Below, in pieces: positions 35,696 to 45,146 of a DNA stretch of 64,000 bases (positions are counted from its first letter, which is position 1; each line of letters opens with the position of its first letter). The stretch spans positions 232,001-296,000 of the forward strand of contig NZ_CP118224.1 of the NCBI RefSeq assembly GCF_030849025.1. Direction: 5' to 3'. The notes under the pieces were generated by a model. The model was given only the letters and a program-made list of their open reading frames with translations, did not search any database and was not told the DNA's origin. The translations under genes were made by a program, and so were the position numbers. This DNA comes from Oceanimonas pelagia. Its GTDB lineage: Bacteria; Pseudomonadota; Gammaproteobacteria; Enterobacterales; Aeromonadaceae.

Positions 35696-36028
35696 TCAGG
35701 CTCTTTCCTGCTTTTTACTGTATTCCAGCAGCTCGTCCATCACCCGGTGCTTGATTTCCAGCTGTTGCTCCGGTTGCAGACCGTAGCGCTCGGCCAGGTG
35801 CACATAATCCTCCGGACTCAACGATACCGTCAGCCTGGGGCGTTTGGGTTTGGCCGAGGTGGGCAGGCTGAGAATATGACGGATCTGATCCGAGGGGCTC
35901 AGGCCATTGTCCAGTGCCTCGCGGCGAATGCGGTATTGCAGCTTTTCGTCCATGTCAAAGGCCACCTGTACCGCCCGGGCGGCGCGCACCGAGCTCTGCC
36001 ACTTGTCCGGCAGCTTGCGTTGAGTCAT
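35696..36028 (-). CDS. Small hypothetical protein, third gene of a PspA-type operon
   Basis: A 110-residue protein I do not recognise. It starts at ATG 36028 overlapping the stop of the PspA-like gene (ATGA), so it is co-translated with it; the longer frame upstream is a shadow. The middle (SVRAARAVQVAFDMDEKLQYRIRREALDNGLSPSDQIRHIL) and RPRLTVSLSPEDYVHLAERYGL look like two short beta-helix-helix units, suggestive of ribbon-helix-helix folds. No membrane segment or signal peptide. Possible role as a regulator or adaptor of the PspA-like protein, on context only. Confidence 0.75.
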   Translation of the reverse strand: MTQRKLPDKWQSSVRAARAVQVAFDMDEKLQYRIRREALDNGLSPSDQIRHILSLPTSAKPKRPRLTVSLSPEDYVHLAERYGLQPEQQLEIKHRVMDELLEYSKKQERA

Positions 36029-36648
36029 GGGCGGGTATTCCGTTGTTGCCGCAACCGGGCCAGCACCTCGTCGGCGCTGTGCCGGTGCGCCTGGCCGCCG
36101 GCCGGTGCCGGCTCGTCGGGCTGAACCTGTTGCTCCCGGGCGCGAATGTGGGCCAGGGCCTGTTTGGCGTTGATCAGGGTGACCGCCGGATGCTCGCGAA
36201 TGGCGGCCATGGTCTGGCGCACGCAGCGGCTGGCCCGGGCCATGGCCAGTTGCCGGCACAGATCGTGGTAGTGGCGCTCCGCCTCCAGCCAGCGGCGGCG
36301 GTAATAAGCCAGCCGTTTTTCATCATAGGCCCGGCGGACGGCCAGCGCTTCCTGCTCGTTTTCCAGCTCCGCCAGGGCCTGGGCCAGGGCGTGGGCCCGG
36401 CCGGGATCGCCGTCGAGCGCCGCCAGGGCAGCCTGTTCCAGCTCGCCATGGCGTTGCGCCAGCCGTTCCGACTGCTCGCCGGCGCCGGCCAGTTCCGCTT
36501 TGAGCTGGTCGCACTGGCGTGCCAGCCCGGTCATGTGTTGTTCGGCGTGACGGCAGTCCTGCACCAGCTGTACGCATACCCGTTCCGAATCCAGGCTGCC
36601 GTCCTTGGCATCCTGCAGGCTGCGCAGCACGCGACCCAATACGCTCAT
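36025..36648 (-). CDS. PspA/IM30-family protein (YjfJ-like)
   Basis: A 207-residue, almost wholly helical protein of the PspA/IM30 (ESCRT-III-like) family. It begins MSVLGRVLRSLQDAKDGS and continues with long Arg/Glu/Ala-rich coiled coils (AYDEKRLAYYRRRWLEAERHYHDLC). Family members bind and reshape the inner membrane under stress. It sits between a DUF2170/YjfI gene (10 bases upstream) and a small overlapping gene, like the yjfI-yjfJ start of the E. coli yjfIJKLMC cluster. No pspF or sigma-54 promoter was seen. Confidence 0.85.
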   Translation of the reverse strand: MSVLGRVLRSLQDAKDGSLDSERVCVQLVQDCRHAEQHMTGLARQCDQLKAELAGAGEQSERLAQRHGELEQAALAALDGDPGRAHALAQALAELENEQEALAVRRAYDEKRLAYYRRRWLEAERHYHDLCRQLAMARASRCVRQTMAAIREHPAVTLINAKQALAHIRAREQQVQPDEPAPAGGQAHRHSADEVLARLRQQRNTRP

Positions 36649-36658
36649 ACTCGTGCCC

Positions 36659-37072
36659 TCACAACAAGAATTCCGCCATGTCTTCGATCACTTCCAGACA
36701 GTTGTCGCTCAGCACCGCCAGCTCGTGCTCAATGTCGGCCAGGGCGGAGTTGAGCGACAGGGCGCCAAATACCACGTACCAGTCGTCGAGCCGGGCAAAG
36801 GCCGACAGCGGCATGGGAATGTTCATGTCGAGCATGGCCTCCAGCATGGCCTGGCGCCGGGCCGGATCCACCTGGCTTTCGTCCCACAGGTAGCAGATGC
36901 ACAAAATCTGATCGTCGGACACGGAAATAAACAGGGGCAGCTCTTCCCGCCCTTCCACCGTCACCCTGAGCACTTCCACCTCGCCGGGAATGGGGTAGCA
37001 CTGAAAGGCAAAACCTGTGGTCGAGGCCTCGCCCAGCTGCTCCAGGTGGCGGCCGATTACTGAAAGTTCCAT
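36659..37072 (-). CDS. DUF2170 (YjfI-like) protein
   Basis: A 137-residue protein of the DUF2170/YjfI family, function unknown. It begins MELSVIGRHLEQLGE; ATG 37072 with AGGA seven bases ahead is preferred to the TTG two codons earlier. The fold looks like a mixed alpha/beta chaperone-size domain (YPIPGEVEVLRVTVEGREELPLFISVSDDQILC). It is the first gene of a three-gene minus-strand operon with the PspA-like protein, divergent from glnE. Confidence 0.85.
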   Translation of the reverse strand: MELSVIGRHLEQLGEASTTGFAFQCYPIPGEVEVLRVTVEGREELPLFISVSDDQILCICYLWDESQVDPARRQAMLEAMLDMNIPMPLSAFARLDDWYVVFGALSLNSALADIEHELAVLSDNCLEVIEDMAEFLL

Positions 37073-37228
37073 GCACAAATCCTGACATAATAAGTCGGCT
37101 AAAGACTAATTCAGCCGGCCTTGCCAGTGCAAGCACGGCGTGGTGCGCGAGAATTTGCGCCGGGCCCGCTGTGCCGGCCCGGCAAGGGTGGTAGTCTGAA
37201 GGCCATTGTTGAACAGAAGGAACTGCCC

Positions 37229-40102
37229 ATGTCTGCATTGCCCGCCCCGCTCGCCGCTCAGGCCGACAAGCACTGGTCCCATTTTGCCGAACGCGCCGCC
37301 GAGTTGCTGCCCCGACTCGACCACGAGCGCATTGTACGGCTGAAACGGCTGTTTGCCTGCAGCGACTTTGCCGCCGACAGCCTGTGCCGTCAGCCCGAGC
37401 TGGCGCTGGAACTGGAGGATGAGCGGGATTTGTTCAATGCTGACCGGGCCGGGCGTTATCAGCCCGAGCTGGCGGCCATGCTGGCCGAGGTGAGCGACGA
37501 AGCCACCCTGATGCGTGTGCTGCGCCAGTACCGGCGCCGGGAGCTGCTGCTGATCGCCTGGCGGGAAATGCTGCTGGGGGCCGAGGTGGAAGAAAGCTTT
37601 GTGCATATCTCGGCGCTGGCCGACGCCCTGATCGTGGAGTCTTACCGCTGGCTGTACCGGCGCCAGTGCGGCGAGCTGGGCACGCCCACCGATGCCGAGG
37701 GCAACGCCGTGCCCATGCTGATCCTCGGCATGGGCAAGCTGGGGGGCGGCGAGCTCAACTTTTCATCCGACATCGACCTCATCTTCACCTTTCCTCACAA
37801 CGGCGTGACCAGGGGCGGACGGCGGGAGCTGGCCAACCAGCAGTTTTTTATTCGCCTCGGGCAGAAGCTGGTCAACGCCCTCAACCAGACCACCATAGAC
37901 GGTCAGGTGTACCGGGTGGACATGCGCCTGCGGCCCTTTGGCGAGTCGGGTCCGCTGGCGGTGAGCTTTACCGCCATGGAGGACTATTACCAGCATCATG
38001 GCCGCACCTGGGAGCGTTACGCCATGGTCAAGGCGCGTATTCTCAACGACGAGGGCGAATACACCGCCGAGCTGCGCGCCATGCTCAAGCCCTTTGTGTT
38101 CCGCCGCTACATCGACTTTGGCGTCATCGACTCGCTGCGCCAGATGAAGGCCATGATCGCCGCCGAGGTACGCCGCAAGGGGCTGAGGGACAACATCAAG
38201 CTGGGCGCCGGCGGCATTCGCGAGGTGGAATTTATCGCTCAGGTGTTTCAGCTTATTCGCGGCGGCCGGGAGCCGGCACTGCAGGTGCGCCACCTGCCCG
38301 AGGCGCTGGCGGCGGCCTGTGAGGCGGGGGCGCTGGAGCGGGAGGTGACCGAGCAGCTGCACGCCAGCTACCGTTTTTTGCGCAAGGTGGAAAACTACCT
38401 GCAGGCCTTTGCCGATCAGCAGACCCAGACCCTGCCTCAGGACGAGCTCAATCAGGCCCGGCTGGCCTGGCTCACCGGCCACGACAGCTGGGAGGCCTTT
38501 TATGCCACCCTGCACACCGCCATGAGCCGGGTGCACCGCCAGTTTGAGCTGCTCATTGGCGACAGCACCGAAGCCGAGGAAGAAGGCGTGGCCCAGATCT
38601 GGTCCGATATCTGGCAGACCGACTGGGAACAGGAAAGCGAGCTGACGGCCCTGCTGCAGGAGCAGGGCATGGCCGCCGACAAGGCGGCGCGGCTGGCTCA
38701 TGCCCTGAATACCTTCAAGCAGGAATGCCCGCGCCGGGCCATGGGCCCCCAGGGGCGACAGGCGCTGGAAAAACTGATGCCGGTGCTGCTGGAAAAGGTC
38801 AGCCAGTCCGACACGCCGGGCATTTTGTTTGCCCGGCTGCAGAAGCTGCTGCTGCAAATTGCCACCCGCACCGCCTACCTGCAGCTGCTGGTGGAAAACG
38901 CCGGTGCCCTGACCCAGCTGATTCGCCTGTGCGAGGCCAGCTCGCTGGTGGCCGAACAGCTGGCGCGCTTTCCCATTCTGCTGGACGAGCTGCTGGTGCC
39001 CCAGGTGCTGTACAACCCCATTCCGCTGGACGCCTACAAGGACGAACTGCGCCAGTTTCTGCTGCGGGTGCCGGAAGAGGATGTGGAGCAGCAGATGGAG
39101 GCGCTGCGCCAGTTCAAGCAGATCCAGTTGCTGCGCATCGCCGCCGCCGACATTGCCGGCGCCCTGCCGCTGATGAAAGTGAGCGATCACCTGACCTGGC
39201 TGGCGGAAGCCATTGTGGAAGAGGTGGTCAACCAGGCCTGGGCCCAGATCAGCGCCCGTCACGGCGTGCCGGCCCAGCTGGCGGACAGCGGCGACAAGGG
39301 CTTTGGGGTGGTGGCCTATGGCAAGCTGGGGGGCATAGAGCTGGCCTACAGCTCGGATCTGGATCTGGTGTTTGTACATCAGAGTGGCATCAGCGGCCAG
39401 ACCAACGGCGACAAGCCGCTGGACAGCCGCCAGTTCTACCTGCGTCTGGCCCAGCGCATTATTCACCTGTTCAGCACCCGCACCGCCAGCGGCGTGCTCT
39501 ATGAGCTCGACATGCGTCTGCGCCCCAGCGGCAACTCCGGGTTGATGGTGAGTCCGCTTGACGCCTACGGCCATTACCTGGAGCACGAGGCCTGGACCTG
39601 GGAACACCAGGCCCTGGTGCGCAGCCGCCTGATCGTGGGCGAGCCGGCGCTGGCCGACGAGTTTGCCCGCCTTCGCGCCGGGGTGCTGAGCAAGGCCCGT
39701 AACCGGGATGAGCTGGCCAAAGAGGTGGTGGCCATGCGTGAAAAGATGCGTGAGCACCTGATCAAGGCTGGCCCGGGGGAGTTTCACCTCAAGCAGTCGG
39801 TAGGGGGACTCGCCGACATCGAGTTTCTGACCCAGTACCTGGTGCTGGCCCACAGCGCCCGGCACCCGGAGCTGACCCGCTGGTCCGACAACATGCGCAT
39901 TCTGGAAACCGCGGTGGAAGTGGATCTGCTCGAGGAAGACGAATCCCTGCGCCTGCGCCAGGCCTATTGCGCCATTCGTGACCGGGGCCATCGCCTCAGC
40001 CTCTCGGATCAACCCGGTCGGGTGTCCGACACCGAGCTCACCCAGGAACGGGAGTGGGTGGTGGCCAGCTGGAAAAAATGGCTGCAAGCCAGTGAGGAGT
40101 GA
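37229..40102 (+). CDS. glnE: Bifunctional glutamine synthetase adenylyltransferase/deadenylase GlnE
   Basis: A 957-residue enzyme that adds and removes AMP on glutamine synthetase under control of PII. The N-terminal deadenylase half has LGMGKLGGGELNFSSDIDLIF and the C-terminal adenylylase half has VAYGKLGGIELAYSSDLDLVF, the duplicated nucleotidyltransferase signature with its two aspartates. The frame opens 36 codons earlier, but ATG 37229 after AGAAGGAA matches the family length (946 in E. coli). Its last codons and TGA stop lie in a heptamer array. Confidence 0.97.
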   Translation: MSALPAPLAAQADKHWSHFAERAAELLPRLDHERIVRLKRLFACSDFAADSLCRQPELALELEDERDLFNADRAGRYQPELAAMLAEVSDEATLMRVLRQYRRRELLLIAWREMLLGAEVEESFVHISALADALIVESYRWLYRRQCGELGTPTDAEGNAVPMLILGMGKLGGGELNFSSDIDLIFTFPHNGVTRGGRRELANQQFFIRLGQKLVNALNQTTIDGQVYRVDMRLRPFGESGPLAVSFTAMEDYYQHHGRTWERYAMVKARILNDEGEYTAELRAMLKPFVFRRYIDFGVIDSLRQMKAMIAAEVRRKGLRDNIKLGAGGIREVEFIAQVFQLIRGGREPALQVRHLPEALAAACEAGALEREVTEQLHASYRFLRKVENYLQAFADQQTQTLPQDELNQARLAWLTGHDSWEAFYATLHTAMSRVHRQFELLIGDSTEAEEEGVAQIWSDIWQTDWEQESELTALLQEQGMAADKAARLAHALNTFKQECPRRAMGPQGRQALEKLMPVLLEKVSQSDTPGILFARLQKLLLQIATRTAYLQLLVENAGALTQLIRLCEASSLVAEQLARFPILLDELLVPQVLYNPIPLDAYKDELRQFLLRVPEEDVEQQMEALRQFKQIQLLRIAAADIAGALPLMKVSDHLTWLAEAIVEEVVNQAWAQISARHGVPAQLADSGDKGFGVVAYGKLGGIELAYSSDLDLVFVHQSGISGQTNGDKPLDSRQFYLRLAQRIIHLFSTRTASGVLYELDMRLRPSGNSGLMVSPLDAYGHYLEHEAWTWEHQALVRSRLIVGEPALADEFARLRAGVLSKARNRDELAKEVVAMREKMREHLIKAGPGEFHLKQSVGGLADIEFLTQYLVLAHSARHPELTRWSDNMRILETAVEVDLLEEDESLRLRQAYCAIRDRGHRLSLSDQPGRVSDTELTQEREWVVASWKKWLQASEE

Positions 40103-40171
40103 AGGGTGAGGAGTGAGGAGAAAAACACCGCCTGCTGCAGTGCTCCTCACCCCTCACGCCTGACCCCTCAC
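40092..40171. repeat. Facing heptamer arrays at the glnE/lpxL 3' ends
   Basis: Left array 40092-40119: four GTGAGGA-type units on the plus strand, the glnE TGA (40100-40102) being inside the second unit. Right array 40144-40171: four units of the same type on the minus strand, starting 4 bases after the lpxL stop. All units are in 7-base register within each arm; the centre is 24 bases. Confidence 0.85.
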
Positions 40172-40175
40172 GACA

Positions 40176-41099
40176 TCAGTACCGGTACGCCACGCCTTCC
40201 GGGGTGGTCTTGAACCGGCGATGCAGCCACATGTACTGCTCCGGGGCGCGGCGAATGGCGGCCTCAATCACCTTGTTGCCGGTGATGGCATCGGTTTCGT
40301 CGTCGCCCACCGGAAAGTTCTCCAGCGGGGCCTGGATCACCAGCCGGTAGCCGTTTTTTTCCCGCAGGGTAAAGCAGGGCAGGGTGACGGTGTTTTTCAC
40401 CCGCGCCAGGGTGGCGGTGCCGGTAATGGTGGCGGCCTTGTCGACGGCGAAAAAGGGCACGAACACGCTGGCGTGGCGGCCGTAGTCGTGATCCGGGGCG
40501 TACCAGAGCGCATCGCCGGCGCGCAGCGCCCTGAGCATGCCCTTGATGTCGAGCCGGTCCACCAGGTACTTGTTGGAGCGGCAGCGGCCGTGCACCTGGG
40601 CGTATTCCAGCACCGGGTTGGTATTGGGCCGGTAGACCCCCACGCCGGGACGATAGAGGCCAAACTGGCGGGCGTTGAGCTCCAGGGTGAGAAAATGCGC
40701 CGACAGCAGCAGCATGCCCTGGCCGCTTTCCACGGCGGCGTCCACATGCTCGGTGCCGTCCAGGGTGGTCAGGGCGCGCATGCGCCAGTGGGGCCAGAAC
40801 CAGGCCATGCCGGTCTCGAAAATGGCGCAGCCCACGCTTTCAAAGTTGGCCTGCAGCATCCGCTCGCGCTCGGCTTTTTCACGTTCCGGCAAGGCCAGCT
40901 CCAGGTTGCGCCGGGCTACCTTCACCCGGGACTTGAGCACCGTCATCGACAGTCGCCCCAGCCCCCGACCCAGTGCCATCTGGGCGCGCCAGGGCAGCAG
41001 GGTCACCAGCAGCCAGAGCACACTCAGCCCCAGCCAGGCGGGCCAGAAGCGCGGGTGCAGCAGGGCTGCGCGAAAAGGGGGAAGCCGGTGGTCTTGCAT
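40176..41099 (-). CDS. lpxL: Lipid A lauroyl/acyl transferase, LpxL (HtrB) family
   Basis: A 307-residue inner-membrane acyltransferase adding a secondary acyl chain to Kdo2-lipid IVA. The HX4E catalytic motif (HFLTLE), the N-terminal membrane helix (WPAWLGLSVLWLLVTLLPW) and YAPDHDYG segment fit the LpxL/HtrB branch. The longest frame begins 25 codons upstream; ATG 41099 (MQDHRLPPFRAALLHPRFWP) is the family start. Divergent from hldE, so two lipopolysaccharide genes share a promoter region. Confidence 0.92.
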   Translation of the reverse strand: MQDHRLPPFRAALLHPRFWPAWLGLSVLWLLVTLLPWRAQMALGRGLGRLSMTVLKSRVKVARRNLELALPEREKAERERMLQANFESVGCAIFETGMAWFWPHWRMRALTTLDGTEHVDAAVESGQGMLLLSAHFLTLELNARQFGLYRPGVGVYRPNTNPVLEYAQVHGRCRSNKYLVDRLDIKGMLRALRAGDALWYAPDHDYGRHASVFVPFFAVDKAATITGTATLARVKNTVTLPCFTLREKNGYRLVIQAPLENFPVGDDETDAITGNKVIEAAIRRAPEQYMWLHRRFKTTPEGVAYRY

Positions 41100-41187
41100 G
41101 GAACGACGCCAGTTTAAGGTGAATGGCCGGATTCTAAATAACTCCGGCGGCAATGACCACCCGTGCGCACTCAAGCCGTTCAGGCTG

Positions 41188-41196
41188 TGATATTAT
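41188..41196 (+). promoter_or_regulatory. hldE: Extended -10 promoter of hldE
   Basis: TGA-TATTAT fits an extended -10 element 34 bases before the hldE start. No good -35 is visible at 17 bases. Expression start near 41203 is inferred. Confidence 0.45.
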
Positions 41197-41229
41197 TCGG
41201 CCTTTCCATGTGTCAAAGAGTCGGAACCT

Positions 41230-42654
41230 ATGAAGATCAAGCTGCCGGAATTTGATGGCGCCAGGGTGCTGGTGGTCGGGGACGTGATGCTGGACCGTTA
41301 CTGGTCGGGCCCAACCGGACGCATCTCGCCCGAGGCCCCGGTGCCTGTGGTCAAGGTTGAGCACAATGAAGAACGTCCGGGAGGCGCCGCCAACGTGGCG
41401 CTGAACGCCGCCGCCCTGGGGGCCGGCGCTCATCTGCTGGGGCTGACCGGCAACGACGAGGCCGCCAACGCCCTGCAGGAACGCATGCAGGCGGTGGGGG
41501 TGGAATGTGATTTCGTGCGTCACGCCACCCATCCCACCATCACCAAGCTCAGGGTGATGAGCCGCAACCAGCAGCTGCTGCGCCTCGACTTTGAAAACGG
41601 CTTTGACGCCGACGATGCCGCCCCGCTGACCGAACGCATGCACGCTGCTCTGAGCGGGGCCGGCGTGGTGGTGCTGTCCGACTACGCCAAGGGAGCGCTG
41701 GCCCGGGTGCAGGAGCTGATTCGGGCCGCCAATCAGGCCGGGGTGCCGGTACTGGTGGATCCCAAGGGCACCGAGTTTGAAAAATACCGCGGCGCCACCC
41801 TGCTCACTCCCAACATGAGCGAGTTTGAGGCCGTGGTGGGCAAGGTGAAGGACGAGCAGGAGCTGGTTGCCCGGGGCCGGGAGCTGGTGGAGCGCTTTGA
41901 GCTGCAGGCGCTGCTGGTGACCCGCTCCGAGCACGGCATGACCCTGATCCGCCGGGAAGAAGACGAGCTGCACCTGCCGGCCCGGGCCCACGAGGTGTAT
42001 GACGTCACCGGCGCCGGTGACACGGTGATCGCCACCCTGGCCACCAGCCTAGCCGCCGGGCTGGCACTGGAAGAAGCCTGCGCCCTGGCCAATGTGGCCG
42101 CCGGCATCGTGGTCGGCAAGCTGGGTACCTCCACCGTGTCCGCCATCGAGCTGGCCAACGAGCTCTATGGCGGCCCCGAGTCGGGCATGGGCGTGGTCAG
42201 CGAGCAGCAGCTGAAGTTTGTGGTGGAAGCGGCCCGCCGCCGGGGCGAGAAAATCGTGATGACCAACGGCTGCTTCGACATTCTCCATGCGGGCCATGTG
42301 TCCTACCTGAACAACGCCCGCAAGCTCGGCGACCGGCTGATCGTGGCGGTGAACACCGACGAGTCGGTACGGGCGCTGAAGGGCGAAGGCCGGCCGGTGA
42401 ATACCGTGGATCGCCGCATGGCGGTGCTGGCGGCGCTGGGCGCGGTGGACTGGGTGGTGCCATTCAGTGAAGACACGCCCCAGCGGCTGATCGCCGGGGT
42501 GCTGCCCGACATTCTGGTCAAGGGCGGCGATTACCAGCCGGAGGAGATCGCCGGTTACGCGGAAGTGACCGCCAACGGCGGCGAGGTGAAAGTGCTCAAC
42601 TTTGAGGACGGCTGCTCCACCACCGCCATTATCGAGGCCATTCGCACCCGCTGA
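41230..42654 (+). CDS. hldE: Bifunctional heptose-7-phosphate kinase/heptose-1-phosphate adenylyltransferase HldE
   Basis: A 474-residue two-domain enzyme of ADP-heptose synthesis for the lipopolysaccharide inner core. The N-terminal ribokinase-type kinase (about 1-320) has [29 protein letters not shown] and the catalytic [13 protein letters not shown]. The C-terminal cytidylyltransferase-fold domain (about 345-474) has [16 protein letters not shown] and [10 protein letters not shown]. Length equals E. coli HldE (477). It stands as a single gene after lpxL and ends before a strong palindromic terminator. Confidence 0.97.
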   Translation: MKIKLPEFDGARVLVVGDVMLDRYWSGPTGRISPEAPVPVVKVEHNEERPGGAANVALNAAALGAGAHLLGLTGNDEAANALQERMQAVGVECDFVRHATHPTITKLRVMSRNQQLLRLDFENGFDADDAAPLTERMHAALSGAGVVVLSDYAKGALARVQELIRAANQAGVPVLVDPKGTEFEKYRGATLLTPNMSEFEAVVGKVKDEQELVARGRELVERFELQALLVTRSEHGMTLIRREEDELHLPARAHEVYDVTGAGDTVIATLATSLAAGLALEEACALANVAAGIVVGKLGTSTVSAIELANELYGGPESGMGVVSEQQLKFVVEAARRRGEKIVMTNGCFDILHAGHVSYLNNARKLGDRLIVAVNTDESVRALKGEGRPVNTVDRRMAVLAALGAVDWVVPFSEDTPQRLIAGVLPDILVKGGDYQPEEIAGYAEVTANGGEVKVLNFEDGCSTTAIIEAIRTR

Positions 42655-42676
42655 GGGCGTTCCTCGCTCTGCCTTT

Positions 42677-42705
42677 AATGCCGGCCCCGGGGCCGGCATT
42701 GTTTT
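42677..42705. terminator. Terminator between hldE and the binding-protein gene
   Basis: A perfect 24-base palindrome (42677-42700) of AATGCCGGCCCC and its complement, followed by GTTTT on the plus strand. It ends hldE and can also stop transcripts from the convergent gene. Confidence 0.85.
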
Positions 42706-42714
42706 GCCCGCCGT

Positions 42715-43749
42715 TCAGGGCGCCAGCGAGCCGGTCCAGGTACGTATAAAACCCTGCTTGTCGAGGGGATCCAGCGCCGGCAGCAGCGCCGGGGTGAGGG
42801 GAATGGGCGTTACCGGCCCTTCGGGGGTAACGGTCAGCCCGGCGTCGGGGGTCAGCAGCGGCAGCAAGCCGCCCTCGGCCAGCGCGGCCTGGCCGGCGGG
42901 GGAGAGCATAAAGTCGAGCAGCTCCCCCGCCAGCCTGGCGTGCCGGGCATAGCGCGGGATCAGCGCCACGCGCATCAGTATCAGGCTGTAATCCCGCGGA
43001 GCCACCGCCACCAGTTGCGGATGCCTGGCCACGGCGGCGGCCACGTAGGAGCCGAGCAGGTTGTAGCCCAGCACGGCCTGGCCGCTGGCGAGCTCGGTGA
43101 GCATTTGGTTGCTGCTTTCACTCAGGCGTACCGACAGACCGCCAAAGGCTTCCAGCAGCCGGCCGTAGCTTTCACCCTGCAGACTGTCCTGGGTGGCCAG
43201 CAGGTAGCCCACCCCGCTCTGGGTAATGTCGTAGGTGCGAAGGCGGCCGCGAAAGCGCTCCGGATCCCGGCGCAGCAGCGTCAGCAGCTCCTGGCGGCTG
43301 CGGGGCAGGGCATGCTCGCCCAGCCGTTCCCGGTTGAAGACCATTACCACCGGCTCCACGGTAATGGCGAACAGCTCGTGGCGCCAGTGCACGCCGGCGG
43401 GCAGCGCAAGGGTTCGCTCGGAGCGCCAGGGCTGGGCATGGCCGTCGTTAACCAGTTTCAGTTGCAGATCCATGGCCGAGCTCAGCAGCAGATCCGCCGG
43501 CGACGCGGCGCCTTCTTCCAGAAAGCGCTGGTACAGCTGCTGGGAGTTGGCGTCCACAAAGCGAATGGCCACCTGGGGCCGGTGTTGCTGAAAGGCCCGC
43601 AGCAGCGGGGCCATGTGGGCGTAGTCGGTGGCGCTGTAGATCACCAGTTGCTGCTGCGGCTGTTCATGCGCCGGCAACAGCACCGTTTCTTCCGCCCGCA
43701 CCGCCAGCACCCAGAGCAGGGCCAGGCAAGCGCAGCACCACTTTTTCAT
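42715..43749 (-). CDS. Periplasmic ABC-type substrate-binding protein linked to TctDE
   Basis: A 344-residue periplasmic protein of the iron/2-aminoethylphosphonate/AfuA-like binding-protein group. The signal peptide (about 1-19, MKKWCCACLALLWVLAVRA) is followed by LVIYSATDYAHMAPLLRAFQ, DLLLSSAMDLQLKL and a C-terminal lobe ending RTWTGSLAP. No permease or ATPase is nearby. Its start overlaps the kinase stop by 4 bases (ATGA), making it the third gene of a response regulator-kinase-binding protein operon. It may therefore deliver ligand information to the kinase rather than feed a transporter. Confidence 0.87.
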   Translation of the reverse strand: MKKWCCACLALLWVLAVRAEETVLLPAHEQPQQQLVIYSATDYAHMAPLLRAFQQHRPQVAIRFVDANSQQLYQRFLEEGAASPADLLLSSAMDLQLKLVNDGHAQPWRSERTLALPAGVHWRHELFAITVEPVVMVFNRERLGEHALPRSRQELLTLLRRDPERFRGRLRTYDITQSGVGYLLATQDSLQGESYGRLLEAFGGLSVRLSESSNQMLTELASGQAVLGYNLLGSYVAAAVARHPQLVAVAPRDYSLILMRVALIPRYARHARLAGELLDFMLSPAGQAALAEGGLLPLLTPDAGLTVTPEGPVTPIPLTPALLPALDPLDKQGFIRTWTGSLAP

Positions 43750-45146
43750 GTGGCCTCCGTGGCAAACTGAATTTCCACCACCAGGCCGTGGGGCACATTG
43801 TCGCTCAGGCGAATGCGGCCATGATGGTGTTCGGCCACATCCCGGGCGATGGCCATGCCCATGCCGCTGCCGTGATGGCGACTGGCGGGGCCCCGGTAAA
43901 AGCGTTCAAATACCCTGGCTTTTTCCTCGTCGGGAATGCCGGGGCCCGTATCCCGAATGCAAATGCCGCCGTGCCCGGTCACGCTGATTTCCACCTGTCC
44001 GCCCGCCGGACTGTGGGCCACGGCGTTGTCGATCAGGTTGTTAAGCATCTGGGTGAGGGCAAAGGCATCCCCCTGAATATGCTGTTCCTTGGGCGCCGGT
44101 TCAAAGGCCAGCGCGACCCCCCGGTGCAGGGCCTGCACCGCCAGCTCCATGCAGATCTGCCGTACTAGGGCGTTGAGCGCCACCGGCTCCGGCTCACGGC
44201 TGTGAAAGCGGTGATCGAGCATGGCCTGATTGAGCAGGTGGCGCACCGTCAGCGACAACTGATCGCACTGCTCCATCAGCCGGGCCAGCAACTGCTGCCG
44301 GCGGGTTTCATCGGTTTCGTCCCGTGCGTTTTCGCACAGGGCGCGCAGGCTGGCCAGGGGCGTGCGCAACTGGTGGGCGGCCACCGAGGTATAGGACTCC
44401 ACCCGCTCCAGCAGTGTCCGCTGGCGGGCGATAAAGTCGTTGATGGTGTCGAGCAGGGGCAGGGTTTCTTTCGGCACCGGCAGCGCCAGGGGGGTCAGAT
44501 CCCGGGGCGAGCGCCGGGACAGTGCCCGGGCCAGCTGGCGAAACGGACTAAAGGCGTAATAAATGCCCAGCCACAGCAGCCCCAGCGCCACCGCCAGCAC
44601 CGCCAGCATCAGTTCCAGCGCCGGATGCAGCATGGCCTCGGCCATGGCGTTGCGGGCCTGGCGGGTCTGGGCCAGTTCAAACACGATCTCGTCCTGGGGC
44701 AGGCGCTCGGTGTTGAGCCGCACCAGCCGGGCCACCCGCACCGGCTCGCCCCGGTAGGTGAGGTTGAAAAAGTCCGGCCGGGCTTGGGTGAGCGCCCGGC
44801 CCGAGGCCGAGCGGGGCGGCGGCGCGGGCAGATCCGGGTAGCCGGTGAGCACCTCGCCATTCACGCTGATGCGGTAAAACACCCGATCGTGCCGGGCCTG
44901 GGCCAGGGTGGCAAAGGCGGCCACCGGCAGGTCCACGGCGAAGCCCCGGCTGGTGCGGCGCACCGACTGGCTCAGTTGCAGCACGGCACTGCCCAGCATC
45001 ATGTCGTAACTGCGATCGGCGGTACGGCGGGCATAATTGTGCATCAGCACCAGTGCCAGCAGTGCCAGGGCCGCCAGCACGGCGCCGCTGAGGGCCAGCA
45101 ATCGCCGGCGCAGGGCCGGATGATGCAGGCCGTCGGCTCTGGTCAC
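43746..45146 (-). CDS. tctE: TctE-type sensor histidine kinase
   Basis: A 466-residue inner-membrane kinase. TM1 is about 18-36, a periplasmic sensor domain about 37-177, TM2 about 178-200, then a short HAMP-like stretch, the HisKA domain with H258 (VAAHQLRTPLASLR), and HATPase with DNAVAHS and DTGPGIPDEEKARVFERFYRG. This is the TctE/QseC branch. It overlaps the response-regulator gene by 4 bases and the binding-protein gene by 4 bases. The divergent tctCBA transporter is its probable regulatory target. Confidence 0.88.
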   Translation of the reverse strand: MTRADGLHHPALRRRLLALSGAVLAALALLALVLMHNYARRTADRSYDMMLGSAVLQLSQSVRRTSRGFAVDLPVAAFATLAQARHDRVFYRISVNGEVLTGYPDLPAPPPRSASGRALTQARPDFFNLTYRGEPVRVARLVRLNTERLPQDEIVFELAQTRQARNAMAEAMLHPALELMLAVLAVALGLLWLGIYYAFSPFRQLARALSRRSPRDLTPLALPVPKETLPLLDTINDFIARQRTLLERVESYTSVAAHQLRTPLASLRALCENARDETDETRRQQLLARLMEQCDQLSLTVRHLLNQAMLDHRFHSREPEPVALNALVRQICMELAVQALHRGVALAFEPAPKEQHIQGDAFALTQMLNNLIDNAVAHSPAGGQVEISVTGHGGICIRDTGPGIPDEEKARVFERFYRGPASRHHGSGMGMAIARDVAEHHHGRIRLSDNVPHGLVVEIQFATEAT

